A program made the translations under genes and the position numbers. Positions 16,750 through 27,788 of a stretch of DNA of 64,000 nucleotides are shown here, one piece after another. Location: the NCBI GenBank assembly GCA_019448385.1, contig JAGTXO010000017.1, positions 585,001 to 649,000 of the forward strand. The letters run 5' to 3'. The notes under the pieces were generated by a model that was not told the origin of the DNA, ran no database searches, and saw nothing but the letters and a program-made list of their open reading frames with translations. This DNA comes from Diacronema lutheri. Taxonomy: Eukaryota > Haptophyta > Pavlovophyceae > Pavlovales > Pavlovaceae. Within the stretch, counting starts at the first letter, position 1. Every line of letters starts with the position of its first letter.

Positions 16750-18138
16750 ATGAACGTCCTGGAGAGAGGAGCGGCGCACACGCCGCCTCCACGTGGTCGC
16801 CCGCCGATGCGTGACGGCCACACCGCCGCTTGGGATGCGGTGCGATGCCTATGGGTCGTCGAGGTGGACGGGCACGTCTTCTCCGGCGCGAACGCCGAGC
16901 AGCTACGCGCGTCGCCCGCGCCGGCGGCGCCGGCCGCCGGCGCGGCGGCGCCGGCCACGTGCCACGGCGACGCGTCGGGCAGCGCGTTGGACGGCGAGGC
17001 GGCCGCGCACGCGGCGGAGGCGGACCGTATTGCGGACCTGCGCGCGCGCGTCCTGCCCGACTGGGCGGAGCTCGAGGAGCTGTCCGCCGCGCAGCTCCGC
17101 GTGGCGTGCGTGGCGCGCAAAGTGTCGCTTCGAGGGTTCCGCAACGACTGGGACGATGAGCGCACGAGGCAGTGGCTGCTCAGCCGGCTTCTCGCGTGGG
17201 TCGACAGCCGCGCAGCGCCGGCCGCCGCGCTCGCGGCTGCGTCGGCCGCGATCGCCGCGATGGACGCCGCCGATTCGAGCGGCGAGCGCGCCGCGGCAGG
17301 CGCGCCCGCCGAGGCGCCGCCCGCGGCGGCGCAGGCCGAGCCGACCGCCGCGCAGGAGGCCGGCGGCGCGGGCGCGCCGTCCGCGAGCGCGGCGCTCGCC
17401 GCGCGCATCGACGCCCTGGACGCCGCGCAGGCGCAGCAGCTGCGCGATTTTGTCGGACTTTTCGAGCAGCTGAATTTGGACGCGCACAGCCTTCGCTCGG
17501 ACGTCGCCATCGTGCGCGGGCAGAACGAGGCGCTCCGCGAGGAGGCGCAGGCGCTGCGCGAGCAGACGGAGGCGCTGCGCGAGGAGCTGCGCGCGCAGCC
17601 GGTGCTGCTGCGCGCGCTTGAGGCGACCGACCCGATCCATGGGCTCGCGCACGCCGGCGGTCCGCCCGCGCACGGCCGCATTCAGGCCGGCGGCGCGTTC
17701 ATGTCGCGCGCGGAGTACGCCAAGCTGCTGCGCGAGCACAACCTGATCGAGCTCTCGCCCGGCGCGCCGCACGAGGGCCAGCACGTCTTCCACATCATCA
17801 GCGCGGCAAATGGCGGGCCGGACCACACGGACAATTTTTTGTACGCCCTGGGCGGTTCGTTCAACGTTTCAATCGGGTGTCGGCTTGACGCCTTCAACTG
17901 CGTGCTTGCAGGCAAAGCCAAGGCGCGGCGCGCGGTCGCCATCGCACTGCTCGTCGCGCGCGAGCCCACGCTGCGCAAGCATGTCGACCGGCGCGGTAAG
18001 GCCGAGCCGGCGCTTCTCACGAATGGCGCACACCGCGAGCTGTGCCAGCGCTACCCCAACGACGCGGACGCGCTCGCGGACGCGCTCTACGCGCAGGGAG
18101 ACGCCATCCTGCGGGACGTGCGCCACGCGAACAGGTAG
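16750..18138 (+). CDS. SAP-like / coiled-coil / HNH-like nuclease-fold protein
   Basis: A single exon of 462 residues. Three regions stand out. Residues about 105-145 (ELSAAQLRVACVARKVSLRG, then TRQWLLSRLLAW) resemble a SAP DNA-binding motif. Residues about 216-285 form a heptad-like coiled coil (NEALREEAQALREQTEALRE). Residues about 345-395 hold HVFHIISAANGGPDHTDN followed by a conserved-looking FN-x-SIGCRLDAFN and AGKAKARRAV; the His...Asn-Gly-Gly...Asp-His...Asn spacing looks like an HNH endonuclease core. Together this suggests a DNA-binding nuclease or a domesticated mobile-element nuclease; activity is not shown. First ATG chosen; a second ATG at residue 20 is possible. Confidence 0.6.
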   Translation: MNVLERGAAHTPPPRGRPPMRDGHTAAWDAVRCLWVVEVDGHVFSGANAEQLRASPAPAAPAAGAAAPATCHGDASGSALDGEAAAHAAEADRIADLRARVLPDWAELEELSAAQLRVACVARKVSLRGFRNDWDDERTRQWLLSRLLAWVDSRAAPAAALAAASAAIAAMDAADSSGERAAAGAPAEAPPAAAQAEPTAAQEAGGAGAPSASAALAARIDALDAAQAQQLRDFVGLFEQLNLDAHSLRSDVAIVRGQNEALREEAQALREQTEALREELRAQPVLLRALEATDPIHGLAHAGGPPAHGRIQAGGAFMSRAEYAKLLREHNLIELSPGAPHEGQHVFHIISAANGGPDHTDNFLYALGGSFNVSIGCRLDAFNCVLAGKAKARRAVAIALLVAREPTLRKHVDRRGKAEPALLTNGAHRELCQRYPNDADALADALYAQGDAILRDVRHANR

Positions 18139-18240
18139 TGCGCCGGCGTTACCGCCGCGCCGGAAGTGGGCGCACAGGTGACGTGCGCTTGCGCGCCTCT
18201 CACGATTCCTTGCGTGACTTCCAATCAGTGTCCCAGTGTC

Positions 18241-19767
18241 TCAGTGAGCCGTCGTCAGCGCGAATGACGGTCGGCTCGGCATCGAGCGCGCGCCCGCGCC
18301 AGCTGGCGGCGCATCCACCTCCTGCGCGCGCACGAGTGCGCTTATGCCCAGTGGCTTTGCGCTCGCGCCGTGCACGCGCCCGCCGCCGGCGCGCGGCGCT
18401 TCGTTGGCCGCGGCGGCCGGCGCGGCGGCGGCCGGCGCGGCGGCGTCTGCGGGCGCAGGCGCCAGGGCAGAAGGAGCTGATGCGCTGGCGGCATCGCGCG
18501 GTTGCGCGGCTGCGCTCGGCTCCACCTCGTCCGCCGCCGGCGCGAGGCCGCCGCCATCGCTGCCGCGTGGGCTCGCGCCGCCGGCAACCGCAGGCGCGCT
18601 CCCGGGCGCGCGCGCACGCCCGGCGGTTCGGGACCGCGTACCGCTCGCCGCGGCCGGCGTCGGCTCGAGCTGCGCGCTGCCCTCGCCTGCGGCCGGCACG
18701 ACCTCCTCGCGTGCCGCCGCCTCCCGCGCCGCCTCCGGCGCGGCCGCGCCAACGGCCTGCCCACGCCGCGAGCCCCCGCCCTCACCGGCATGGTCGTCGC
18801 GCGCGGGCACGATGGCGGCGGCGGGTGCCGCCGCAGGCGTGCGCTCCGTGTGCGGCGGTTCCTTGCCGGCGTGCAATATGGCGGGCTGCGCGGCGGCGCG
18901 CGGCGGCGTCGCCACTCGCCAGTCGATGCGAACCCCCACGCCCTGCGTGTCTGGCGGGTAGTAACCGTATAGGCGGTCACGAGGGCCGTCACCGTCGCCA
19001 CCACCGGCGGTCGCAGCGGCGGAAGATTGGCCGCGCGCGCGCGGGGCGCGCCCGTCCCGGCCGTCGGCCGCTGCAGGCGCGCCGGGCACAGGCGGCGGAA
19101 GGTCGCCGCGCGCGGCGCGCAGCTGGCGCGTGAGCGCGCCAACGGCGTCGGCATGGATCGTGCGGATGGCAAGCAGCGCGCGCCGCGCCTCGTCCAGCTT
19201 CGCCTCGGCCTCGCCCGCGCGCAGCTCGGCGGCGTCCGCGCGCGCGCCCTCGCGGTCGGCGCGCGCGGCCTCGTCCGCGAGCCGCTCGCGCGAGCGCGCG
19301 TGTGCGGCGGCGACGCGGCGGTCGGCGCGCAGCCGCTCTTCGGCCGCGGCGGCGCGCGCCGTCGCCGCCGCCACCGCCTTGGCCTCGGCGACCGCGCGCC
19401 GGCATTCGTCCGCGAGAGCGTCCATGTCGCGCCGCGAGCGCGCGCGCGCGGCGGCGAGGCGCGACGCGTCGTGGCCCGTGTGGCCGTCAGGCCGGCCGGC
19501 AGCGGGCGCGGAGGGGCCGTGCGTCGCGTCGCGAAGCCGCGCGCGCAGCTGCTCGTTGTCGCTCTGCAGCGCGCCCAGCTCGGCCGCGACGTCGGACGCG
19601 CGCGCGGCGTGCGCTCGAAGCGTTGGGAGCAGCTCGAGCAGCGCCGACGCGGGGATGAGGCGCTCGCCCGTCTCGCCGTCGAACGCGGCGGCATTGACGG
19701 CGGCGACAGTGAGCGCCTCGAACACGCTTTGCATCGTCCGTTCCGACTCCTCCAGGTCGTGCGCCAT
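18241..19767 (-). CDS. Coiled-coil protein of unknown function
   Basis: One open frame of 508 residues. Residues 1-50 look folded (ESERTMQSVFEALTVAAVNA, then GETGERLIPASALLELLPTL); residues about 50-230 are Ala/Glu/Arg-rich heptads typical of a long coiled coil; the remainder is Ala/Pro-rich and probably disordered, ending SRPSFALTTAH. No known family. It is divergent from the giant coiled-coil gene (83 bp between the ATGs) and convergent with the HNH-like gene (102 bp apart). Introns in the low-complexity tail cannot be excluded. Confidence 0.55.
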   Translation of the reverse strand: MAHDLEESERTMQSVFEALTVAAVNAAAFDGETGERLIPASALLELLPTLRAHAARASDVAAELGALQSDNEQLRARLRDATHGPSAPAAGRPDGHTGHDASRLAAARARSRRDMDALADECRRAVAEAKAVAAATARAAAAEERLRADRRVAAAHARSRERLADEAARADREGARADAAELRAGEAEAKLDEARRALLAIRTIHADAVGALTRQLRAARGDLPPPVPGAPAAADGRDGRAPRARGQSSAAATAGGGDGDGPRDRLYGYYPPDTQGVGVRIDWRVATPPRAAAQPAILHAGKEPPHTERTPAAAPAAAIVPARDDHAGEGGGSRRGQAVGAAAPEAAREAAAREEVVPAAGEGSAQLEPTPAAASGTRSRTAGRARAPGSAPAVAGGASPRGSDGGGLAPAADEVEPSAAAQPRDAASASAPSALAPAPADAAAPAAAAPAAAANEAPRAGGGRVHGASAKPLGISALVRAQEVDAPPAGAGARSMPSRPSFALTTAH

Positions 19768-19850
19768 CGCCGCGAGCGCGCGCGCGGCCCCGCCGCGCGT
19801 CGGAAACGGCCGGGCCGGCTTTTCCTTTGGGGCGGCCAGCGCGCATCGCG

Positions 19851-21805
19851 ATGTTCGGCGCGGGCGGCCGCCAGTCGGCGGACCGCCAGCTGGAGCAGAC
19901 GAAGCATGTGCTCGAGCACATGGGGCTCGAGCTGGCAGAAAAGTCGGCCGCGCTCGACGCCGCGCGCGCCGAGCTCCGCGCCGTCTCGGCCGAGCGCGAG
20001 CGCGCGATCGCGGCGACGGACGCGGCGCGCGCCGACGCGGAGGCGCTCGCGGCCGAGGCGGCGGCGCTGAGCCGGCAGCTTCGCGAGGCGGAGGCGCGAC
20101 ACGCAGCGTCGGAGGAGGCGCGCGTTGCGTCCACGCAGCTCGCCGCGCAGCTCGACGCCGCGCGAGCCGCCGCCGCTGAGCGCGATGCGGCGCACGCCGC
20201 CGAGCTCGCCGCCGAGCGCGAGCGCGCCGAGCGCGCGTGCGAGGAGAACGGCGAATTGTCGGCGCGGCTCAACAGGCTGCAGGAGCAGCTCCGCCGATCG
20301 GCAGCCGAGCCATCTGCCAACGCCGCCGCCGCCGCGCCGCTCGCCGCCGCGCCCGCGCCGCGCGTGCCGGGCGCGCCCGCGCATAGGCCTACCGCGCCTA
20401 CCGGCAGTGTTAGCGCTACGTCCGCCTTCGCCGGCTTCTTCGGCAGCGGCGGCTCGCACGGCGCAACGGGCGGCGGCGCGGGCGCCGACGCGGCGACCGC
20501 CGCCGCCGAGCTCAGCCGTGCGCGCGTTGAGCTCGAGCAGCACCGCGCCAACTTCGAAGCCATGGTCGCGCAGCTGGGCGCCAAGGACGCCGTCCTGGCG
20601 GAGGCGCAGCGCGCGGCGCGCGCGGCGGGCGCGGCGCGCGACGCGGCGGTGGCGGAGGCGGCAGAGGCGCGTGGCGCGCTCAGCGCGGCCAAGCAGGACG
20701 TCGAGCGGATGGCGCGCCGCGCCGCCGACGCGGCCGCCGAGTTGCACGCGCTCCGCGCGGACGGGCGCGCCGACGCGCACGGCGCCGCCCCGCCGCCATC
20801 GCCGCCCCACGATGGCGACGGGTGTGCGCACTGCGTGTCGCGCGAGCGCGCGCTCGGGCGCGAGCGGCAGCGCGTCGCCGGTCTTCTCTACGACGAGGCG
20901 CTGCGCGCCGCCGAGCTCGACCGCACGACGCTCGCACTCGCGGCCGCGCGCGCGGACGCCGAGCGCGCGAACGCCGCCGCAGTCGCCGCGCGCGCCGACG
21001 CGAACGCGGCGGCCGAGCGCGAGCGCGCGACGGCGGCGGCGGGCGCGAAGCACGTGGTGGCGCTCGAGGCGCTTGACGTCGAGCTCGCGCAACTGCAGGC
21101 CGACCGGCGCGAGCGTGAGGCGCTCCTCGGCGCGGCGAAAAAGTCGATTCGCGCGCACGCGCTCGACCTCGCGGCCGCCAACGCGAAGATCGCCGAGCTC
21201 GGCGCGAGCCTTGACGCGGCGGGCGCGCGGTACCGGCAGCTCGCCGAGCGTGCCGACGGCGCGCGCGACGCCGCGACCGCCGCGCGCGCCACTCACCAGG
21301 CGCTCAAGGCGCAGATCGAGAAGCTCGCCGCCGAGAACGCGGCCCTTCGCCGGCGGGCATCTTCGGCGTCCGTCGCAGCTGCGTCCGTCGCGTCGCCCGG
21401 CGGCGGCGGCGGGTACGGCGGCGGCGGCGGCGGGTACGGCGGCGGCGGCGGCACCGGCAACTCCACCGGCGGCGGCGGCTTTGGCAGCGCGAGCGGCGCG
21501 CGTGCGCCGCCCGCCGTCGCGCCCGTCGGCGTGCCCGCCGCCGCCCTGCGCATGCCACCCGCCGTTTCGCCAACGGGCGTGCCCGCATTCCGCAAGCCGG
21601 CGGCGACGGCGCAGAGCGTGTCAAACCTGCCGCAGCATGAGTCGCAGCGGCAGGCGGGGGCGGAGGCGGAGGCGGGGGCGGAGGCGGAGGCGGGGGCGGA
21701 GGCGGAGGCGGGGGCGGGGGCGAAGGCGGGGGCAGAGGCGAATGTGGAGCTCACGCCCTACGAACGGATCCGCCGGCAGCTCGACGACGAGGCGGCCGGC
21801 GGCGA

Positions 21806-21845
<40 letters not shown>

Positions 21846-24800
21846 GGCGCCGGCGCAGGCGCCGGCGTGGACAACGAGAGCGCGAGCACGCCTCTGCCGT
21901 CCGTGCGCACATGCAGCGCGCCTGGCGCCCCTTCGTCGGCGGGAAGCGAGTCCGCGCTACGCACGCCGTCCGAGCCACCGACGCCGGCGCCTGCGCGCGC
22001 CGCGCGCGCGCCGAGCCCGCAGAGTTCGCCTCGCGCCGCCGCGCGCCGCACCGACGCGACGGCGGCCCTCGCCGCCGAGGCGGAGCGCTGGCGCGAGCGG
22101 GCGGCTGCTGCGGCCGACGAGCGCGAGGTCGCGGCGGCGGAGACGGTGGCGGCGCGCTCGGGCGCGCGCGCGCTCGCGCTCGCGCTCGCCGACGTTGAGA
22201 ATGAGGCGCTCGACGCCGTGGACGCGGCGGCGCGCGCCGTTCGGGCTGAAACTTCTCTCGCAGATGACCTCGCGCGTACGGCCGTCGCGCTCCGCGCGGC
22301 GGAGGTGTATGGCGCGCAGCGCGCGGCGCGCGGCGCGGCGCTCGAGGCGGAGCTCGGCGCGCTGCGCGCCGAGCTTGACGAGGCGCTTGCCAAGTTCGCG
22401 CGAGACGGCGCGGGCGCGGGCGCGGGCGCCGACGCCGACGCGGCCGCCGACGCGGCCGCGATGGCGGAGCGCCAGCGCGGGGCGGCGGACGAGGTGGCGG
22501 CTGCGGAGCGCGAGCGCGCGCGCGCGCGCGAGGCCGAGTTGATCGAGCACGCGCAGGCGCTCCAAGCGGAGCTGGCCGAGGCGCGCGCGCGCGAGCGCGC
22601 GCTGCGCGACGAGGCGCGCGGCGCTGCGGCGACCGCCGCGCGGCTGACGGCGGCGGAGGCGGAGGCGGGCGCGCTGCGCGCCGTCGCGCGCGAGGCTCGC
22701 GAGGGCCTGGAGGAGGCGCGCGCGCAGCTGCGTGCGGCCACGGCTGCCGAGCTGCACGCGACGGCTGCGGCCGAGGCGGCGGGCGTTCGCGAAGGCGCGC
22801 TCGAGCGCGCGCTTGCGTGCGCCGACGCTGAGCTCGATGAGCTGCGCGAACGCCTCGCCGCGGCGGGCGCTGAGGCGCGCGAGGGCGCTGAGCGCGCGGC
22901 GCTCGACGAGCGCGCCGCGGCGCTGTCCGCTACGTCCGTCGAGCTGGAGGCGAAGGTGCTCGCCTCTGCCGAGCGCGAGCGCGCGGCAGACGCGGATCGC
23001 ACGGCGCTGGCGGAGCGGCTGCGCGCTGCGGAGGAGGCGGCGGGCGCGGCGGACGCGGACCGCACGGCGCTGGCGGAGCGGCTGCGCGCTGCGGAGGAGG
23101 CGGCGGGCGCGGCAGACGCGGACCGCACGGCGCTGGCGGAGCGGCTGTGCGCTGCGGAGGAGGCGGCGGGCGCGGCAGACGCGGACCGCACGGCGCTGGC
23201 GGAGCGGCTGCGCGCTGCGGAGGAGGCGGCGGGCGCGGCAGAAGCTGAGAACGAGGCGCTTGGCGAGCGGCTGCGCGCTGCGGAGGAGGCGGCGGGCGCG
23301 GCGGACGCGGACCGCACGGCGCTGGCGGAGCGGCTGCGCGCTGCGGAGGAGGCGGCGGGCGCGGCGGACGCGGACCGCACGGCGCTGGCGGAGCGGCTGT
23401 GCGCTGCGGAGGAGGCGGCGGGCGCGGCAGACGCGGACCGCACGGCGCTGGCGGAGCGGCTGTGCGCTGCGGAGGAGGCGGCGGGCGCGGCAGACGCGGA
23501 CCGCACGGCGCTGGCGGAGCGGCTGCGCGCTGCGGAGGAGGCGGCGGGCGCGGCGGACGCGGACCGCACGGCGCTGGCGGAGCGGCTGCGCGCTGCGGAG
23601 GAGGCGGCGGGCGCGGCAGAAGCTGGGAACGAGGCGCTTGGCGAGCGGCTGCGCGCTGCGGAGGAAGCGGCGGGCGCGGCGGGCGCGGACCGCACGGCGC
23701 TGATGGAGCGGCTGCGCGCTGCGGAGGAGGCGGCGGGCGCGGCAGAAGCGGACCGTACGGCGCTGGCGGAGCGGCTGCGCGCTGCGGAGGAGGCGGCGGG
23801 CGCGGCAGACGCGGACCGCACGGCGCTGGCGGAGCGGCTGCGCGCTGCGGAGGAGGCGGCGGGCGCGGCAGAAGCTGATAACGAGGCGCTTGGCGAGCGG
23901 CTGCGCGCTGCGGAGGAGGCGGCGGGCGCGGCAGAAGCTGAGAACGAGGCGCTTGGCGAGCGGCTGCGCGCTGCGGAGGAGGCGGCGGGCGCGGCAGAAG
24001 CTGGGAACGAGGCGCTTGGCGAGCGGCTGCGCGCTGCGGAGGAAGCGGCGGGCGCGGCGGACGCGGACCGCACGGCGCTGGCGGAGCGGCTGCGCGCTGC
24101 GGAGGAGGCGGCGGGCGCGGCGGAAGTTGAGAACGAGGCGCTTGGCGAGCGGCTGCGCGCTGCGGAGGAGGCGGCGGGCGCGGCGGACACGGGCAGCACG
24201 GCGCTGGCGGAGCGGCTGCGCGCTGCGGAGGAGGCGGCGGGCGCGGCGGACGCGGACCGCGCCGAGCTTGCCGACGCGTTGCGCGCTTCCACGGACGGCG
24301 CGCGCGCGCGAGAGGCGAAGCTCTCCGCCGCCCTCGCCGAGATGTCCGGACAGCTCGCCGAGATGTCCGGACGGCTGGCGGGGGCGGAGGAGGCGTCGGT
24401 CGCCGCCGAGGCTGCGCGCGCCGACCTCGCCGAGCGGCTGCGGCTGAACGGCCTGGCGGAGGCGAGCGCGGCACGCGAGGCGGCCGAGAGGCTCGCCGCC
24501 GAGCGCGAGCGCGCGCACACGCCCGAGCCCTCCGAGAGCGGCCGTTCGGACGATGGCGGCGCGGCGCTCGCGGCGCTCGAGGCGGAGCTGGAGGGCGTGC
24601 GCGCCGCGCTCGCCGCCGCGCGCGCGGAGGGCGCCGAGCGTGGGCGCGAGCTGCAGGGCGCGCGCGCGGCGGCCGACGCGCGCGCTGCTGAGCTCGTTGA
24701 CGTGCGCGCGCGCGTCGAGCACCTTGAGGAGACGGTGGAGCGGCTCGGTGAGACTGAAGCGGCAGCGCGTGGCGCGGCGGTTGAAGCCGAGTCGCTGCGC

Positions 24801-27666
24801 GCGCTGTGCGACGAGCAGTCGGAGGAGATGGGCAGATTACGCCAGCTGCTGCACGCGGATGAGGCGGCGGTGCGCGCGGCGGAGGCGGACGCGGCCGCCG
24901 CGCGCGCCGACGCGGCAGCGGCGGTGGCTGCGCTCGCCGCCGCGCGCGACCGCGGGGCGGCGGTCGACGCGTCGGCGGACGGCGGGCGGAATGGTGGCGG
25001 CGCCGCTGGCGACGAGCAGGCGTTGCGCGCCGCGCTGACGACCGAGTTGAGCGCGGCGCTCTCGACGAAGCTCAGGGCGGAGCTGACGGCGGAGTTGACG
25101 GAGCGGCTGACGGCGGAGTTGACGGAGCGGCTGACGGCGGAGTTGACGGAGCGGCTGACGGCGGAGTTGACGGAGCGGCTGACGGCGGAGGTGGGCGCGT
25201 CGATCGCCGACGAGTTGGGCGCCGAGCTCGCGGCCGAGCGAGCTATGGCGGCGAAGGAGCTTGACGCGGCGCGCGCAGAGGCCGAGCGGCTGGGCGCCGA
25301 GCTGGCGGCCGCGCGCAAGCACGCGGACGGGGCGCATGCAACGTCCGACAGCGCGGCTGCCTCCGCGGCGGCTGTGGCGGCCGCCGCCGCGGAGCGCGAC
25401 GCCGGCGCTGCGCGCGCGGCGGAGACGGAGGCGCGCGCGCTGGCAGACGAAGCGCGCGGGCGAGAGGCGGCGCACGCCGCGGTCGCAGCGGCCGCCGCCG
25501 CGGAGCGCGACGCCGCCGCTGCGCGCGCGGCGGAGGCGGAGGCGCGCGCGCTGGCGGCGGAGGCGGCAGCGGCCGCGGCGGGCGAGGCGGCGCGCGCGCG
25601 CGAGCGCGAGCTTGAGGAGCGCGCGGTTCAAGCGGAGGTGGAGGCGCGCGCGTGCGCGGAGGAGGCGGCAGCGGCCGCGGCCGCGGCGGGCGATGCGGCG
25701 CGCTCACGAGAGCGCGAGCTTGAGGACGCGCGCGCGGCGGAGGCGGAGGCGCGCGCGCGCGCGGCGGAGGCGGAGGCGCGCGCGCGTGCGGCGGAGGCGG
25801 AGGCGGCCGCGGCGGGCGAGGCGGCGCGCGCGCGCGAGCGCGAGCTCGAGGACGTGCGTTCGATGCTCGTCGCCCTGTCGTCCGCGCAGCCACCCGCCGA
25901 TGCCTCCGCGCCGGCGGCGGAAGCCGCCACCGCCGCCGCCATCGCCGCCGCCGCCGAAGCCGCCGCCGCTGCCGCCGAAGCCGCAGCCGCCACCGCCGCC
26001 GCCGAAGCCGCAGCCGCCGACCGCGCCGCCGTCGACCGCGCCGCCATCGCTGCCCTACAGGATGAGCTGCGCACGGCGCGCGCGGAGGTCGCCGCCGCGC
26101 GCGACGCGTCGGCGCGAGCCGCGCGCGACCGCGCCGCTGCGACCGGCCCCAGCGAGGCCGAGGTGACCGCGCAGGCGGAGGCTGCGGCGGCGCTCGCGCG
26201 CGAGGCCGCGGACGCGCGCGCCGACGCCGCGCGCGAGCGGGAGGCGGCCGAGGCGCTCGCGGAGGCGCTGGGCGAGGAGCGGACGGAGGCGGAAAGGCTG
26301 CGCGCCGAGGTGCGCGCGCTGGTGGCGGCGGGCGCGGGCGCTACCGGTGGCGACGGCGACGGCAGCGGCGGCGGTGCGGACGGCGTCGCTGCGGCGGAGG
26401 CGGCGGCGGCGGCGGCCGCCGCGGCCGCGGCCGCTGCGGCGGCGCGCGAGCTTGACGAGGTGCGCGCCGCGCACGCGCGCAAGGAGGCGTCGTGGGCGGA
26501 GTGGAAAGGCAAGGTGATGGCCAAGGTTGGCGAGGACCGTGCCACGATCGAGCGCCTTGCCGCGCAGGTCGAAGGTTTAAGTGCGGCGCTTGCCGGCGGC
26601 GGAGGCGGAGGCGGAGGCGGTGGCGGTGGCGAAGACGGAGGCGGAGACGGAGGCGGAGGCGGCGGTAGCGGAGGCGGCGGTAGCGGAGGCGGCGGTAGCG
26701 GAGGCGGCGCAGGCCGCGCGCCGGGCGGCAGCGCGAGCGCGCGCGAGCCGGTGGCACGCGAGCACGCGGCCGCGGCGGAGCGCGCGATGGAGCTCGCCTC
26801 GCAGGTTGAGCGCCAAAGGGCGACCATTTCTCAGATGCAGGTGTGCGAGAGGCGGGGCCGAGCGCGCGCTGCGCTACGCCGCATCGCTCGCGCAGCGCCC
26901 CGCGCGCGCGTCGGGTGCCGGCCACGGCCGTCGTCGCTGGAGTGGGCGACGACGGCGCGGCGTTGCGGCGGCGCGTCTACGCGCCAGCGGCGTGCCTTTT
27001 GGCCACCGCGCGTTGCGCTCGTCCCCGCCCATGACCGTGCCCCGCCTATCCCACGCACTCCTCTCTCGCCACCGCCGCCCCTGCCTTCGCCCGGGCCACT
27101 GCCCGCTGCCCGTGCTTGCGGTCCTTCGCCCTGCATGGCCGCCTTGCCCTCATTGTGCTGTGCGCGCGCAGGCGGAGGCGGCGACAACCCGCGAATTGCA
27201 GGCGAAGATTCGTCACATTATGGAGGAGAGGGAGGTGTGCGCACAACGGCCCGCTTTGTTTCCTTGTGCATGCCCTCTATTGCTCGCTGCGGGACGACCG
27301 CCCTTTTCCCGCCCTTCCCCGCCCTTTTCGAAGGGGCACTCGCGTGTTCGCGCGCGCGCGCGGGAAGAGCTGCGCGCTTGGTTGAAAATGAGAGCGCTTG
27401 CTGGTGGGGGCGTTCCGCGGCGGGCGCTCGCGCCCACCTTTGGCGTCGCGCGCGCATTCTCGGCGTGCGCGCGTCTCCCGTCCTCGCGGCAGGCGGTCAA
27501 AGCGCTGCTCGCCGAGCAAGGCGAGGAGCTGCAAGCGCTGCGACGAGGGCAGGCGCAGGCGCAGGGCGCGAGCGCGGCCGCGCACGCTGTCGTGACGGGC
27601 GCGCTCTCGACGGGCCGCGCCGGGTTGGGCAAGCTGCTCGGCGGCAAGCCGGCATTGGGCGAATGA
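19851..27666 (+). CDS. Giant golgin-like coiled-coil protein (about 2408 residues)
   Basis: Exons 19851-26840, 27172-27234 and 27493-27666 (TGA). All junctions are phase 0 with donors GTGTGCG and acceptors GCGCGCAG and CGCGGCAG. The ATG at 19851 (MFGAGGRQSADRQLEQTKHV) follows a short 5' leader. Nearly the whole protein is Ala/Glu/Arg/Leu heptads, broken near 20.4 kb by FAGFFGSGG, near 21.4 kb by Gly-rich linkers and near 26.6 kb by a poly-Gly segment. A 21-residue unit, exactly three heptads, is repeated about 20 times. The two small C-terminal exons encode TRELQAKIRHIMEEREAVKALLAEQ..., an ordinary coiled coil, and a Gly/Leu tail (GRAGLGKLLGG). Long-coil tethers of the Golgi or cytoskeleton look like this; no GRIP domain is seen here, unlike its neighbour at 29.7-37.7 kb. 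Confidence 0.72.
22983..24262 (+). repeat. 63-bp coding minisatellite, about 20 copies
   Basis: The 63-bp unit encodes 21 residues (ADADRTALAERLRAAEEAAG), exactly three heptads, so copy-number change keeps both frame and coiled-coil register. Two versions alternate irregularly, one with DADRTALAE and one with AE[ND]EALGE, showing that several units were copied as blocks. Confidence 0.9.
25078..25192 (+). repeat. 24-bp coding repeat
   Basis: About four to five copies of GAGTTGACGGAGCGGCTGACGGCG-like units encode the octad ELTERLTA in the same giant coiled-coil gene. An octad is out of step with a heptad coil, so this part probably forms an amphipathic helix of different pitch. Confidence 0.8.
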
Positions 27667-27788
27667 TAGGCCCGGGGGGCGCGGTCGTTTAGGGGCCCTA
27701 TCTGCGGGGTGCCGAAAGGATGAGCACAACACGCCACCAGATACAGATGCCCTTCGACACGCTCGACCGTCTGCGGCCGAGCTGCTCA

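Noticed and set aside
22930-24474. Pro-rich minus-strand frame with many near-identical repeats
   Set aside because: It is the antisense of the 63-bp coiled-coil repeat; any frame stays open over a stop-free 63-bp unit.
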